A DNA stretch of 64,000 bases from Chrysemys picta bellii (GCF_011386835.1 NC_088792.1:110890421-110954420); one strand, 5' to 3'; shown: positions 46,053-56,750, counted from the stretch's first letter. Notes: generated by a model not told the origin, from the letters alone. Made by a program: numbers and translations.

Positions 46053-46460
46053 CAGTGGCTCTCAACCTTTCCAGACTACTGCTCCCCTTTTAGGAGTCTG
46101 ATTTGTCTTGTGTAGTCCCAAGTTTCACTTCACTTAAAAACTACTTGCTTACAAAATCAGATATAAAAATACAAACATGTCAAGCACACTATTACTGAAA
46201 AATTGCTGACTTTCTCATTTTACCATAAAATTATAAAATAAATTGACTGGAATATAAACAATGTACTTACATTTCCATGTATAGTATATAACACAGTATA
46301 AACAAGTCATTGTCTGTATGAAATTTTAGTTTGTACTGACTTTGCTAGTGCTTTTTATGTAGCCTGTTGTAAAACTTGGCAAATATTTAAATGAGTTGGT
46401 GTACCCCCGGAAGACCTCTGCACCCCCAGGGATATGAGTACCACTGGTTGAGAAGCACGG
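46053..46460. mobile_element. hAT-type MITE (408 bp) with exact 8-bp target duplication
   Basis: Left end cagtggctctcaaccttt; right end, as reverse complement, ccgtgcttctcaaccagtgg. The octamer gtgtattg is found at 46,045-46,052 and again at 46,461-46,468 without mismatch. The interior is AT-rich and has no transposase frame, so it is non-autonomous. Confidence 0.9.
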
Positions 46461-46468
46461 GTGTATTG

Positions 46469-47189
46469 CATGCCTCACAATGTATGCCTATTTGCATAGT
46501 AAGTCAGCTGCGAAATGAGAGGTTGCAAAATCTACAAAAAAAGAAATCTGTCCTGTTTTATGAATAAAGACAAAGGATGGGACTGATATATCTTGGGCAG
46601 CAAAAAGACATACCGAATCCTTCCCTAGGGGGCAAGCTGACAGAGTGTCTGTCTCATGATAGGAGGATCAGAGCCAACGTAGCTGTAAAGTGCTGCAAGA
46701 ATTTGAGGTGAGCATTACTCTACAAAACATGAGAGAAGTCTAGTCAATTAAGTCTAAGCCGTAGAAAGCATGTTATGATTTTATTTCATATGTAACTATT
46801 TGTTTCCGGTACTTCAACTTGCTACTATTTGAATTCTTTGTTAAATAAACTTGTATTTTATTTCATGGTAAACATAGCTAAGAGCTATGTGTTAGGTGAG
46901 CAGTGATCTTAGGTGGAATGGGTAAGCTGGGGTGTGCTGCTTCTTTCAAAGCAGTGAACCTATGAATACTACAAGTGTCTAGTGGAATGGGGCTGGACAC
47001 TCGATGGAGATACTCGAGGACTGAGGTGTGCCAATTGCTAATCTGAAGTGTGACAGTGGGGCCTGCAAGGCCTGGAGAGGAGTGTTTGTGTTGCTTGTGG
47101 AGATGAAGAGCTGACCCACATCAGGCACATAAAAGGCTTCCTAACACTAAAGGTAGGTAGTAATGAAGTGCCTCACAACCTGGGAAGCA
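46469..47189. other. Unassigned, possibly LTR-derived
   Basis: Contains aataaacttgtattttattt near 46,843 and a GC-richer end with gggcctgcaaggcctggaga near 47,058. A polyA-type signal followed by such a block resembles an LTR, but no ends could be set. Confidence 0.3.
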
Positions 47190-47457
47190 TCCCATTATTC
47201 ACCTGGGAAATGGGAGACCTAAGTTCAAGTCCTTGCTCCAGAGGTCTCCCATATCCTGTGCTATTGGCTATTCTGGGACAGGTCACTCTGAATCTCTCCC
47301 ATTGAAATTCTTCCACTTTGTGTAAATAATTAAATATGCATTGAGTCAGAGGGTCAGAATGACTCTATAGCTGGAGTGGTTAGGGCTCTAACTTGGGAAG
47401 GGGAACACCTGAGTTCCAGTCCCTGCTCCAGTGAATTATTTATACAAAGTGGAACAG
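47190..47457 (+). mobile_element. tRNA-like SINE modules (copies b and c)
   Basis: Two B-box-like motifs 190 bp apart: aagttcaagtcc at 47,221-47,232 and gagttccagtcc at 47,411-47,422. The second is preceded by an A-box-like tagctggagtgg at 47,368-47,379 followed by ttagggctct. The last bases (acaaagtggaacag) continue after the LTR at 48,898 (aacagcttcagcagg), so the LTR interrupted this repeat. Confidence 0.5.
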
Positions 47458-48897
47458 TGTGACGTTATTGACATAAACTGGGACCATATAGATCATTGTT
47501 GCAACCAAGGTCCTGTAGTGGCACCCAAATCTTGTATAAAGGGGGTCAAATGGGGTGTCTAGGACAAGGTTATGGTTTACTGGTTATGATTATGCTGTCT
47601 ATATGTATGTATCAGTTTTGTAGTCGAAGTTATGAATATTGGCTCTATACTGTCTGTATGGCAAACTTATGCTATGCTTCTGGGTGACATCCCAGACAAG
47701 CTGAGATTAGCTCTGCCTAGCCTGCTTGATGGCCCATTAAGGACATAGTTGTCAAGGAAAACCAAACAATGGTAGGTAAATAGCATAATGGCTATAAGGG
47801 GTCAGGATGGAGACTCTTGCCTATATGCTCGGGGTCTTACTGATCGCCATATTTGGGGTCGGGAAGGAATTTTCCTCCAGGGCAGATTGGCTGAGCCTCT
47901 GGAGGTTTTTCGCCTTCCTCCGCAGCATGGGGCAGGGATCTCTAGCAGGAGGGTCTCTGCCGATTGAGGTCACTAATAACAGGATTGGGGACTTCAGCAG
48001 CAGAGTCCAGGGAAGGGGCGGGGACGGTTTTATGGCCTGCAGCGTGCAGGGGGTCAGACCAGATGATCATAATGGTCCCTTCTGACCTTAAAGTCTATGA
48101 GTCTATGAGTCTATACAATGGACCCATTGAGAGAAGGTAGATACGCCTTGTACCTCAGCAAAGTATGCAGGGACTGACCCATGTGACTCCAGACTCCATT
48201 TTGCTGTAATTTTCCACAGTAAGAACAAAGAGGTGTTCTTACACCTGGAAAAGACTATATGAGGCTGATGCCTGATCTCCATCTTGTCTTCAATCCTGCT
48301 TCTTACCTCTGGAGGGACTTTGCTACAAACTGAAGCTCTGAACAAAGGACTGAATGACCCATCCCAGCTGGGGATGTATTCCAGAGACTTGATTTGAACC
48401 TGCAGTTTATTCCATCGCTGCTGCAAGCCTGAACCAAGAACTTTGCCATTACTGTATGTAATTGATTCCATTTAACCAATTCTAACTCTCATCTCTATCT
48501 TTTCCCTTTTATGAATAAACCTTTAGATTTTAGATTCTAAAGGATTGGCAGTAGCGTGATTTGTGGGTAAGGTCTGACTTGTATATTGACCTGGGTCTGG
48601 GGCTTGGTCCTTTGGGATCAGGAGAACCTTTTTCTTTTACTGGGGTATTGGTTTTTTATAACCATTTGTCCCCATAACGTGTGGCACTGGTGGTAATACT
48701 GGGAAACTGGAGTGTCTAAGGAGATTGCTTGTGAGACTTGCGGTTAGCCAGTGGGGTGAGACTGAAGTCTTAGTCTGGCTGGTTTGGTTTGCCTTAGAGG
48801 TGGAAAAACCCCGGCCTTGGGCTGTAACTGCCCTATTTTAGCAATTTGTCCTGAGTTGGCACTCTCAGTTGGGTTCCACCAGAACCGCATTGTCACA
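47458..48897 (+). mobile_element. Solo LTR with 5-bp target duplication, carrying a nested CR1
   Basis: Starts tgtgacgttattgacata and ends accgcattgtcaca, so the termini are TGTGAC...GTCACA. The pentamer aacag flanks both ends (47,453-47,457 and 48,898-48,902). AATAAA at 48,514-48,519 fits an LTR polyA signal, and orientation is taken from it. Total 1,440 bp, about 1,120 bp without the nested CR1. No coding region; which retroelement class it belongs to is not determined. Confidence 0.8.
47797..48116 (+). mobile_element. CR1-type 3' fragment nested in the LTR
   Basis: Contains gggaaggaattttcctccag, cagaccagatgatcataatg and gtcccttctgaccttaaagt, and ends in three tctatgag repeats, the 3' tail of the CR1 subfamily also seen antisense at 33,656 and 58,571. 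The motif ctata occurs at both junctions. Confidence 0.85.
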
Positions 48898-48902
48898 AAC
48901 AG

Positions 48903-49020
48903 CTTCAGCAGGAAGGACAGAGAGAGCTATGGTAGAGTTCAACATAGCTATTGGTTAGGGCACTTCCCTGAAATGTCCTATGTTCAAAGCCCTGCTCTGA
49001 AACAGAGTGGGGACTTAAAC
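48903..49020 (+). mobile_element. tRNA-like SINE module (copy d)
   Basis: tagctattggttagggcact (48,945) resembles an A box and tgttcaaagcc (48,981-48,991) a B box. It continues the repeat interrupted by the solo LTR. Confidence 0.45.
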
Positions 49021-49344
49021 ACAGATCTTCTGCATCCCAGGTGAGTGCTCTAATCACAAGGGTAATAAGTGGGGGCAACTCCTTATCCTCCTCTGAATGG
49101 CAATTCCAAATTTCATTTCCTTTTTATAAAAAAGGGGGGTTTCAATGCCTGAAATCAAAATGAAACATTTCATTTCAGGGAAAACAAACATTTAATTCAA
49201 CCCCAAATTAAACTTTGTTCGTTCGTTTGTTTGTTTTGCTGAGAAAACCAAACACATTTTTTTCTGGTAGATTTAAAACAAATATTTTTATTTTTTTCAG
49301 TTTGGCCAGTGAACTCCCCAAAATAGATTATTTACACAGCTCTA

Positions 49345-51270
49345 TAATACATTTTAAAATCTTGCAGTTAGGTATGTCACTGATGGAAAACAGTGATATA
49401 GACAGTGTGATTTATAGTAGTTCTATCAATTCAACTGCATGCATGAATCATTCACCTGCCATTCATTGTGCTTTCTCCATTTTGTGTCATTACGATACTT
49501 AACTGCAAGGACAAGGATGATTATATTAATCATCAATCCCTTCTCAGTCAACTTTTCCTCTGAAATGAAACTCAGGGAACAAGAATTTTCTCCCCTTTTC
49601 TGATCCCACTCCCAAACTCCATATCACTCCCTTGTGGGCAGGCCATTTGTCCAGTCTTAAGCTGAACGGTGCCTGGTTTGTCCCCTGTCCAGTACTGATG
49701 TAAAACCAGATGTGGTTTTGTCCTGGATCACACATGGAGGATGCTATTTTGTGGAGCGGCCGGGGGTTACCAGGAGCTGGTAGAGACAACCAAGGGCCCA
49801 TGTCCTGTATTTGGGCATGCATTAGTGGCCACCCTATTCCCTTGTCATCCCCATCTATCTCACAATATCCCCCTCTACCTATTGACTTATAGCCCTTAGC
49901 TCCTTTACTCACCTTCTCTTGAATGCCAGCCCTACCTGGCTCAATGCTAGTTCCTCCACCTTTGAACTCCACTTCCAACAAGATCTTTCACTTGTCTTGC
50001 TAGTTACCAATCTGATACACAAACCTAAAACCTTGAGCAAGAGAAGGTGAGTTATGTTAGTAACCCAGAGCAAGGGGTGAAAATGGTTCCCCAGATGACA
50101 AATCAAGACTGGACACGACTTGCTCTTCTCACCTCTCAGTAGCCACTGGCTTTCCCTCATCCTTGCACAGAACTCCACAGGGTATAGCTCTTAACCTTGG
50201 GAAGTTAGTAAAACTGTCTAGTTTCCCAAAGGCTAACCATTACATTATAACCACACACACATACTATTTTATATATACAAAAAGTGAGATTGAGAATCAG
50301 TTCCCCTTTCACATACCCATCAAGAACTAGAATAAGATCAACATTTATTATTTCATGTCTAACATCTGATGACTTTACTAACACTTAAAAGAAAGAGGAG
50401 AAAGGAATGAAAAACAGCTTTTGATAGTAGCCAAAAATTAGGAATGAAAAAGCTGAAGGATTTGCACTCCCCTCCAAAAAACAAAAAATCTGGCAAAAAA
50501 AAATATTTTTCATTCATTCTACTAGTAGTTCGGGTTCTCCCCTCATCGTCCTCCTTCCTCCGCAGTGTCATGTCATTTTCTTTTCATTTCATCTTTCTTT
50601 TTGTTAATGAAAACTGGGGATATAAAAACAGAGACCCAAATCATGAGTGATGCAGCATGCATGCATTTCTATATACTTCTCACCCCACTTTATGATTCAG
50701 AGTATGTCAGCCAATGAAGCAATGCAGTTTCTCATCTGTTTATCTATGCACCTACCTACCCTTGCCTTATGGGGAATAAGATTTTTTCTTCTTCGCAGTT
50801 TAATTCAGTATAAAAGGAGCTGATGTACTATTTAACCGTGTATTAAATGTTAATTTGTCTTAGCTAGAGCTACAAAATAATAGCATGTATTGTGTTTATC
50901 TTATATTCATTCTTTTATTACAACTGTCTACTATCAATGTGTTCCTTGAGTCATAATAGAAATAATAGATCTTATGTGTTTACCACAAAGAGATAAAGCA
51001 TTAAATTGAAAATATTTTTCTTATTGACACCGCTCTAAAGGAATTTAGAAAATATAGACCTAGCAAATCCAAGTCCCTTTTATGGACTCCATTTTAAATA
51101 TTTGTTTGAAAAGAGAAACCATAATATTGAAAGATCTATGCCTACTTGCTCCAGAACAGATAGGAGCAAAAAAAATTATGATGCCACACTTGGCTACAGA
51201 TTGCAATAATAATTATTCGTAATGTTGTACCCATGTTCCTGAATGAAAATACCTGGTTTTAGAGGCCTAA
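49345..51270. other. No gene supported
   Basis: The longest frame is on the minus strand (49,544-49,981, 145 codons), without a recognised domain. The rest is AT-rich. Confidence 0.45.
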
Positions 51271-51387
51271 TTCTGCTCCTTTTGTTGACCCTAATCTAGA
51301 TTTTAAACTCATTAATGTATGTCTACCTCCAAATTTGTACAGTGCTAGGCACAACAGAACACTGAGCATGAACAGGGTCTGTGGGAT
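51271..51387 (+). mobile_element. MIR/L2-like tail, split by LTR
   Basis: agattttaaactcattaatg and tttgtacagtgctaggcaca are the typical tail phrases of MIR-type elements. The A/T-rich tail (ataatataaatattaaacaa) resumes at 52,065 after the LTR. Confidence 0.5.
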
Positions 51388-52054
51388 TGTGATGGGGCAT
51401 AAAAACCCCACACTGGAGAGCAAGGGGTTAAGGAAAAGTTCTGGGCCCAGATGGCCCCGCCCAGCCACTCTGCAAAGTCTGGATAAGCTGGAGGCAGGGC
51501 TTTAACAAGAGGTGCAGAGCAGCTCAGAGGCAGGCAGTGAAAGGGAGCAAATGAGTGCTCTGAGGAAAAAGTACTGCCCAGGAGCTCACTCCCTGAGACC
51601 TGACAACACAGACCTGTGTAAACCAACGAAGGAGAGGCAGGTGACTTGATTGATGTGATTGACTCTGTGAAGTTAAAGGAGACTGGGGTAGGAAGTGGTC
51701 CGGGAGGGACAGCGGCTTAGCACCCCAATGTGTCAAGTGTAGCTGTCCACCATTGGGCCCTGGACATGAGCCTGGTGGAGAGGGCAGGCCAAGCTACCCT
51801 ATTCACTTCAAGAGGCATTACAACACCAGAAGCCTTCACCTAGGATGAGAACCCAGCTGGAGAAGACCTCAAGTGTTCAGTGTTTCAGCCCCTGCCTCCA
51901 AAAAAATTTCCCTACGCTAAAGGGGAGGACTGGAAACCCTAGGGATAGGGGTGCTCAAGGAGAGGACTGTGCTTACAATGGGGGATGGGGGGTTGAACTG
52001 TTAATCAATGCATGACCACTAGGCAGAACTATTGGTGGTTGTGCATCTTCTACA
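51388..52054 (+). mobile_element. Solo LTR-like element (667 bp)
   Basis: Starts tgtgatggggcataaaaacc and ends gtgcatcttctaca, with the tetramer ggat on both sides (51,384-51,387 and 52,055-52,058). It shares its start with the insertion at 34,121. It interrupts a MIR-like tail. Minus-strand frames here show no domain. Confidence 0.6.
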
Positions 52055-52058
52055 GGAT

Positions 52059-52592
52059 GTCACCATAATATAAATATTAAACAACAATAATATATTATTC
52101 TATTGCCCAGTCCTGCACCCCTCTCTCAATGGAGTAGTCCCACTATCCTCAGAGAGAGTATTCAACTGAGTAATGCTGAAGGATAAACCTCATACTGTTT
52201 TAGGCCCCAATCCCGCAACTGACAGTGTATGGGTGGATGCACAGCCCCATTGATGTCTATTGTGGGTGCAGCAGTCCACCTGTTCACTGTCAATTGTACA
52301 AGTGGGACCCGTATACAATCTCATCAATCAGTCAAAAAGCCACACTGTTTCACTGTTTCTTAGTAAATGTCTCCTCTGCTGGATTAGTCTACATAGTCAA
52401 CTCTCTTCCCTGCCCAGTTCTGTTCTGCTCTGTGCTAACTCTTTTCCTAACCCCATTTTAAAAGTGGAATTTCTTTCTTCTGTTCCCAGAGGAATACAGC
52501 ATAAGCAAGCTGACAGACAGGTAATGATATTGCTCATCATTAAACAGGAACACACTGCAGAAATTGCTAAGCAACGAGGCAAAGAACTCATT
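52059..52592. other. No gene seen
   Basis: AT-rich flank of the MIR-like tail, then unique-looking sequence. Frames at 52,225-52,679 have no recognised domain. Confidence 0.45.
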
Positions 52593-52865
52593 GGGTATGT
52601 CTACACAGCAAAGAAAAACCTGCAGCTGGAACTTGGGCTTGCAGGGCTCAGGCTGAAGGGCTGTTTTATTGCTGTGTAGACTTCCAGGCTCAAGCTGGAG
52701 CTTGAGTCTGAGAACCTCCTACCCTGCAAGGTCTTGGAGCCTGGGCTCCAGCCTCAGTGTGGAAGTCTACACAACAATGAAACAGCCACATGGGCTTGTG
52801 GGGCTCAGGCTAAGTTGGCTGGCACAGGCCAGACATGAGTTTTTCTTTGCTGTGTAGACATACCC
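52593..52865. mobile_element. MITE with gggtatgtctacac ends (273 bp)
   Basis: Left gggtatgtctacacagcaaa and right, as reverse complement, gggtatgtctacacagcaaa are a nearly perfect inverted repeat of about 30 bp (through gaaaaacc/gaaaaact). Internal duplicated phrases (gggctcaggct, gtgtagac, gaagtctacac) suggest a foldback origin. Flanks are TT on both sides instead of the expected TA. Confidence 0.8.
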
Positions 52866-54259
52866 TTAGGGGCTGATTCAGTGCCTATTCAAAGTCAATG
52901 GAAAATCTTGCCACTCTCTTGAATAGGCATTGTCTCAGGCTCTGAACATTTCTTCAGTCTCCCCGCCATACGCTAAATTGTGCGCTGGTTAGACCCCGGC
53001 AAATCACTGGAGTCAGTGGTTTTACACATATATAACTCAGGAGAAAATTTGGCCCAATATGTTAGTAAAGAGTATACATGGGCCCCATATTTCTCAAAAT
53101 ATGTCTGGTTTATCATCATGCTAGGTTTATACAGGGATTTTAGATTAATGCCTGTCAGGCTATGATCGTTTTATTTGATCATCCAGATGTGAAGCAGTTG
53201 AACTCTGAAACAGATTATTACTCTGGCAAATTTAAATATAACTGGTGTAGCTGTTCACAGATTCATTAGTGAATCAAACAGGTCTGAGATTTAGGGAATT
53301 TGTTAATCTAATTTCATTTAATACATTCAACGTAAGGTCTGAATATATTATGCCTTGTAAAATTGCCTTTTTCACACAAGTTGTTGGTTTTGTGATCCAC
53401 AATATCAGTAAACAGCTATCAATTCTCTAATTTTCTCATTTGGGCCTTTAGAATTATAGACGAGCCATGGAATTTGTGATTGGATCTGTGTTATGGAGAC
53501 AGAGATATTGGCTCAATAGTTAAGGTTAAAGCACAATTTTCATTTTGACTTCTCTGGAACTGAAATAGTGGCTTACTTTGATGGGGTCTGTGAATTTTTG
53601 AGGGTACTTTGGTCAGAAAAATAAGTGGTCAAAAACATAACTTTTCAGAAATTTTGCAAGGCACATCTCAACAATTTTGGTATTATGCACAGAATCTATT
53701 GGCAACCACCAACTTACAAAATTCACAGACATCTGTGTAAAGTAACTGTAATTTTATTATAGGAGCATGTGATGTGAGATGTAGAGATCAAAGATCAAAT
53801 GTCATTTGTAAGGGCTCTTGATTGCAGTGAGTTGCAGGCCTCATTCAATTCCAGATTCTGATTGCTATTGTGTTAGTTACGTAGATGTTTAAATAGAGAT
53901 AATGTAGTTATTAGCCACAAGCTGTCTGTACCTTAATAAAACCACTATATCAACATTCATTTTGATCTACAAACTCCATTCTCTCTTTAGTGATCGCCAT
54001 CCTTTACATATTATAATGGTACTTTGGTTGAGTGATCGTAGTAGAATAAGAAGGACGAAGAGAGTGTTTATCACTGCCAGTGATGGTAAATTCTTTGAAT
54101 GGGGTCCTTCTTCCCAACTGGTGCAATAGAGTGGGCACAGAAGGAGGGTACATCACCATTCCAAAAAGGAATGATGGATGCCACTTCTTAGTACACTCCA
54201 CCAAGCGCTCCCCTACATGCACATTATCAAACTGTGTAACTGCAATAGGATTACACATG
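52866..54259. other. No gene seen
   Basis: AT-rich. The first 100 bp contain common amniote-repeat phrases (gattcagtgcctattcaaag). Nothing else recognised. Confidence 0.45.
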
Positions 54260-54273
54260 ACATGTTCATTAAT

Positions 54274-54488
54274 CATCAGAGGGGTAGCCGTGTTAGTCTG
54301 AATCTGTAAAAAGCAACAGAAGGTCCTGTGGCACCTTTGAGACTAACAGAAGTATAGGGAGCATAAGCTTTCGTGGGTAAGAACCTCACTTCTTCAGATG
54401 CAAGAAGTGAGGTTCTTACCCACGAAAGCTTATGCTCCCTATACTTCTGTTAGTCTCAAAGGTGCCACAGGACCCTCTGTTGCTTTTT
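54274..54488. mobile_element. Palindromic retro-insertion with 14-bp target duplication
   Basis: Arms 54,308-54,394 and 54,402-54,488 are reverse complements at 86 of 87 positions around the 7-nt loop cagatgc. A further 34 bp (54,274-54,307, including ggggtagccgtgttagtctg) is on the left only. acatgttcattaat occurs immediately outside on both sides (54,260-54,273 and 54,489-54,502). The long duplication indicates LINE-type integration, and the near-identity of the arms indicates that one arm was copied from the other. Non-coding; the unit belongs to a common reptile repeat that I cannot name. Confidence 0.9.
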
Positions 54489-55238
54489 ACATGTTCATTA
54501 ATGTTTGCAGTGTCAGGCCTTAATTTTCCATAATGAGTATATACTCACACAACAAGCATGTGACAGATATGGAAATTTTCTGCAATATCCTGGACAAACA
54601 TTATTGAATTAAGTTAAACCTTACCGAATTAAGTTTTAATAGCTTTGGAGTCCATTGTACTATAAATGCAAAATTTATGTATTATTGTGGGATTGTATGC
54701 AACTTTGAAACTGGGGAGACATAATTAATGTAAACCTTGGGAAGTGTTATGAGCTTCAGGGGACTATCTGAAACAATGTGCCAGACAAGAATGAACTTTC
54801 AAAGTTAAGAGAGTTTCCCAGGACATCTCTAGGGGGAGGTGTATGCAAATGTAACCCTTCCAGTTATGCAAGAACTCAGACTTTTGAAGTTTCACCCTAA
54901 CAAGGGGACTTTTGTCTGCTTACTACCTATTACAATGGGACATAATCAAATTCCCAAATTATATAAAGGAGTGACTCTCAGATTCATGGGTGTGCTTGGT
55001 CTGAGCTAAAAGCTGTTATGAACTTGTGACTTCTGTTTGTAGGAGTGATCACCTGCCAAAGCCTTTGTTGGAGTTGGGATGATTTCTGGTAAACTTATCA
55101 GTTAGTTAATTCGTTAGTACCTGTAGTGAGGTGGACTGGCCCTTCCCAGACACAGAGGAAGAGGGTGGTTCCACCCCCTCATGGGCAGAGTCCTACCCCC
55201 TAGCACCGCCCCCCAAAGCCTAGGGGTGGGGTTGGAAG

Positions 55239-55245
55239 TATAAAG
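55239..55245 (+). promoter_or_regulatory. Putative LTR TATA box
   Basis: TATAAAG about 117 bp into the solo LTR, preceded by a G/C-rich stretch (ccccccaaagcctaggggtg). Motif-based inference. Confidence 0.45.
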
Positions 55246-55348
55246 GTGGGACCCGGAAGCTCAGTGTGGGGACAGCCACTGGAGGGGACAGATGCTTCTC
55301 CTGAGCTCTCACGCTGGGAGACGGCCGCAGGCCCACAGAGTGCAAACA

Positions 55349-55530
55349 ACTGGCCCAGACTGCCTGGACCCTGGACTGACCTGACCCCAAGAGAAGCAGA
55401 CTACTGGCCCGGGCCACCCGGACTCCTGGACGACCTGGCCCCACAGGAAGTAGATGACTGGCCCGGACCACCCGGACCCCGGACAACCCAACCTCTCAGG
55501 AGACAGATGGTTGGCCCGGACCGCCGTCTG
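55349..55530 (+). repeat. 54-bp tandem repeat, about 3.3 units
   Basis: actggccc starts at 55,349, 55,403 and 55,457, and ttggcccgga at 55,511, exactly 54 bp apart each time. Units carry ggacc/ccggac and a gaagcagact/gaagtagatg/gagacagatg end. Because 54 is a multiple of three, a frame stays open across the array (WPGPPG repeated). Confidence 0.85.
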
Positions 55531-56389
55531 GCCCAACCCCAGCAGAGCTTCTGCTGGCAACTAAGGCCTCTGCAGAGCACCTTACCTCACCGGACCAGCA
55601 GGTACCCATGGAGGGGGAGTGTGGAAGTGGCCTGGGGTAGTAGACCCTTGTTTGGCTGCAATGCTGCCAGAGGGTGAGGCAACGTGTTGCGGCTTGGATC
55701 CCCATTGACACGGTGGCAGACCCCTCCTCCACCTTTAGGGACCTGGGCTGGGACACAGTGCAGTGGGAGGGCCTGTGTCCCCCCTGCCACCCAAGAGCTG
55801 GGTGGCAGTCTTCCCTCCCTCAAGCTAGCTGAAGGAAAGCCTGAGGTAACTGACTTTGCATACAGGCCCAAGCTGAGAGACTTTGTTTCCTGCCCAGCTC
55901 TGAACCAGACCTTGGGCTCATTAATTGCGAGCAGCCCCACCTGAGCACAAGTGGCATTGAGATACTTTGCGTATTGCCCCGCTCTGAACCAGAGGCTAGC
56001 CTGATTGACAACTTGCAGCTCCACCTGAGTGCAGGCTTGAGCCAAAGGACTGCAGCTTGACCTGAGCGAGGGGCTAGACTATGGGCTCTAGTTCGCCACT
56101 GTGGCAAGAAGCCGAGCGAAGGACTTCCAGCTCTCCCGGAAGCGGGGAAGACAACAGAGGTGGGGCACAGCCAGAGGGCCGTGCCCTGAAGAGGACGCCA
56201 CAGTCCGGGAGCGACATGGGCCGCCATAGACAGAGGAAACAGCAGAGCAAACAATGGGTGAAACACCACCTGCAAAGGGCACTCCATAGCTGGACAGAGC
56301 TAATTCCCGGAAAAACCAGCAGGTGGCTCTATGTCAGTGCATCCCACCTGTTACAGTACCCATTACACCTCTGGCATTTAGGGCAGTGA

Positions 56390-56750
56390 TGAAGCTCCTC
56401 CACTCCTGTTTCTGGCAAGTCTTTCAATGGTTCCCCAACTGTGCCCCAGGTTTTTCAGCTCAGCTTCCACAGCTCTTCGCCATATTGTTTTTGGGTGACC
56501 TCATTTTTACTTGCCTTCAGGTGTTCATCTTGCTGCTATTCTATTGATGGAATCAGTTTCCATCCAAAACACATGGCCAATCCATCTCCAGTGTCTCCTA
56601 CTAATGATGGTTCTCATATTTTCTTGACTGCACGGTGTAAATAGGTCTTGGTTTGAAATTGTCCTGGGGCAAAAGATACAGAGGATTTTTCTAAGGCAGG
56701 TTGTATGGAATGAAGACAGTTTGGACACGTTTCATTCTGCACTCTAAGGT
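56390..56750 (-). pseudogene. LINE ORF2 C-terminal remnant
   Basis: The minus-strand frame 56,525-56,728 reads FHTTCLRKILCIFCPRTISN, then ISRRHWRWIGHVFWMETDSI. The pattern 'FH..CLR.IL.I', followed by 'RRHWRW(L/I)GHV.RM', is the end of many LINE polymerases, such as RTE-like clades. It is short, with no catalytic part, and sits inside repeat family X copy 2 next to the solo LTR. Confidence 0.65.

Larger units (their letters stand above)
44749..49342. mobile_element. Candidate composite foldback element enclosing tRNA-like modules (nested)
   Basis: Left terminus gagctgggcaaaat, preceded by TA (44,747-44,748). Right terminus tatttacacagctc, followed by TA (49,343-49,344). These are the terminal motifs of the foldback MITE at 10,672 and 59,276. 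Between them, after setting aside the LTR at 45,262-46,000, the hAT MITE at 46,053-46,460 and the LTR at 47,458-48,897, lie tRNA-like modules. Whether both ends belong to one ancestral insertion is inference. Confidence 0.35.
55122..56355 (+). mobile_element. Solo LTR (1,234 bp) with 5-bp target duplication
   Basis: Starts tgtagtgaggtggactggcc and ends catcccacctgttaca; gtacc flanks it exactly on both sides (55,117-55,121 and 56,356-56,360). A TATAAAG at 55,239-55,245 lies where a U3 promoter would be. It is GC-rich compared with its host repeat and contains a 54-bp tandem array. The frame at 55,246-55,677 runs through that array and is not considered a gene. Confidence 0.85.

Noticed and set aside
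49544..49981. Minus-strand frame of 145 codons
   Set aside because: No recognisable domain, no splice or promoter context, and its length is compatible with chance. A search for orthologues would settle it.
55246..55677. 143-codon frame with repeated WPGPPG
   Set aside because: It lies inside a solo LTR; the repeat is a 54-bp tandem array that happens to keep frame.
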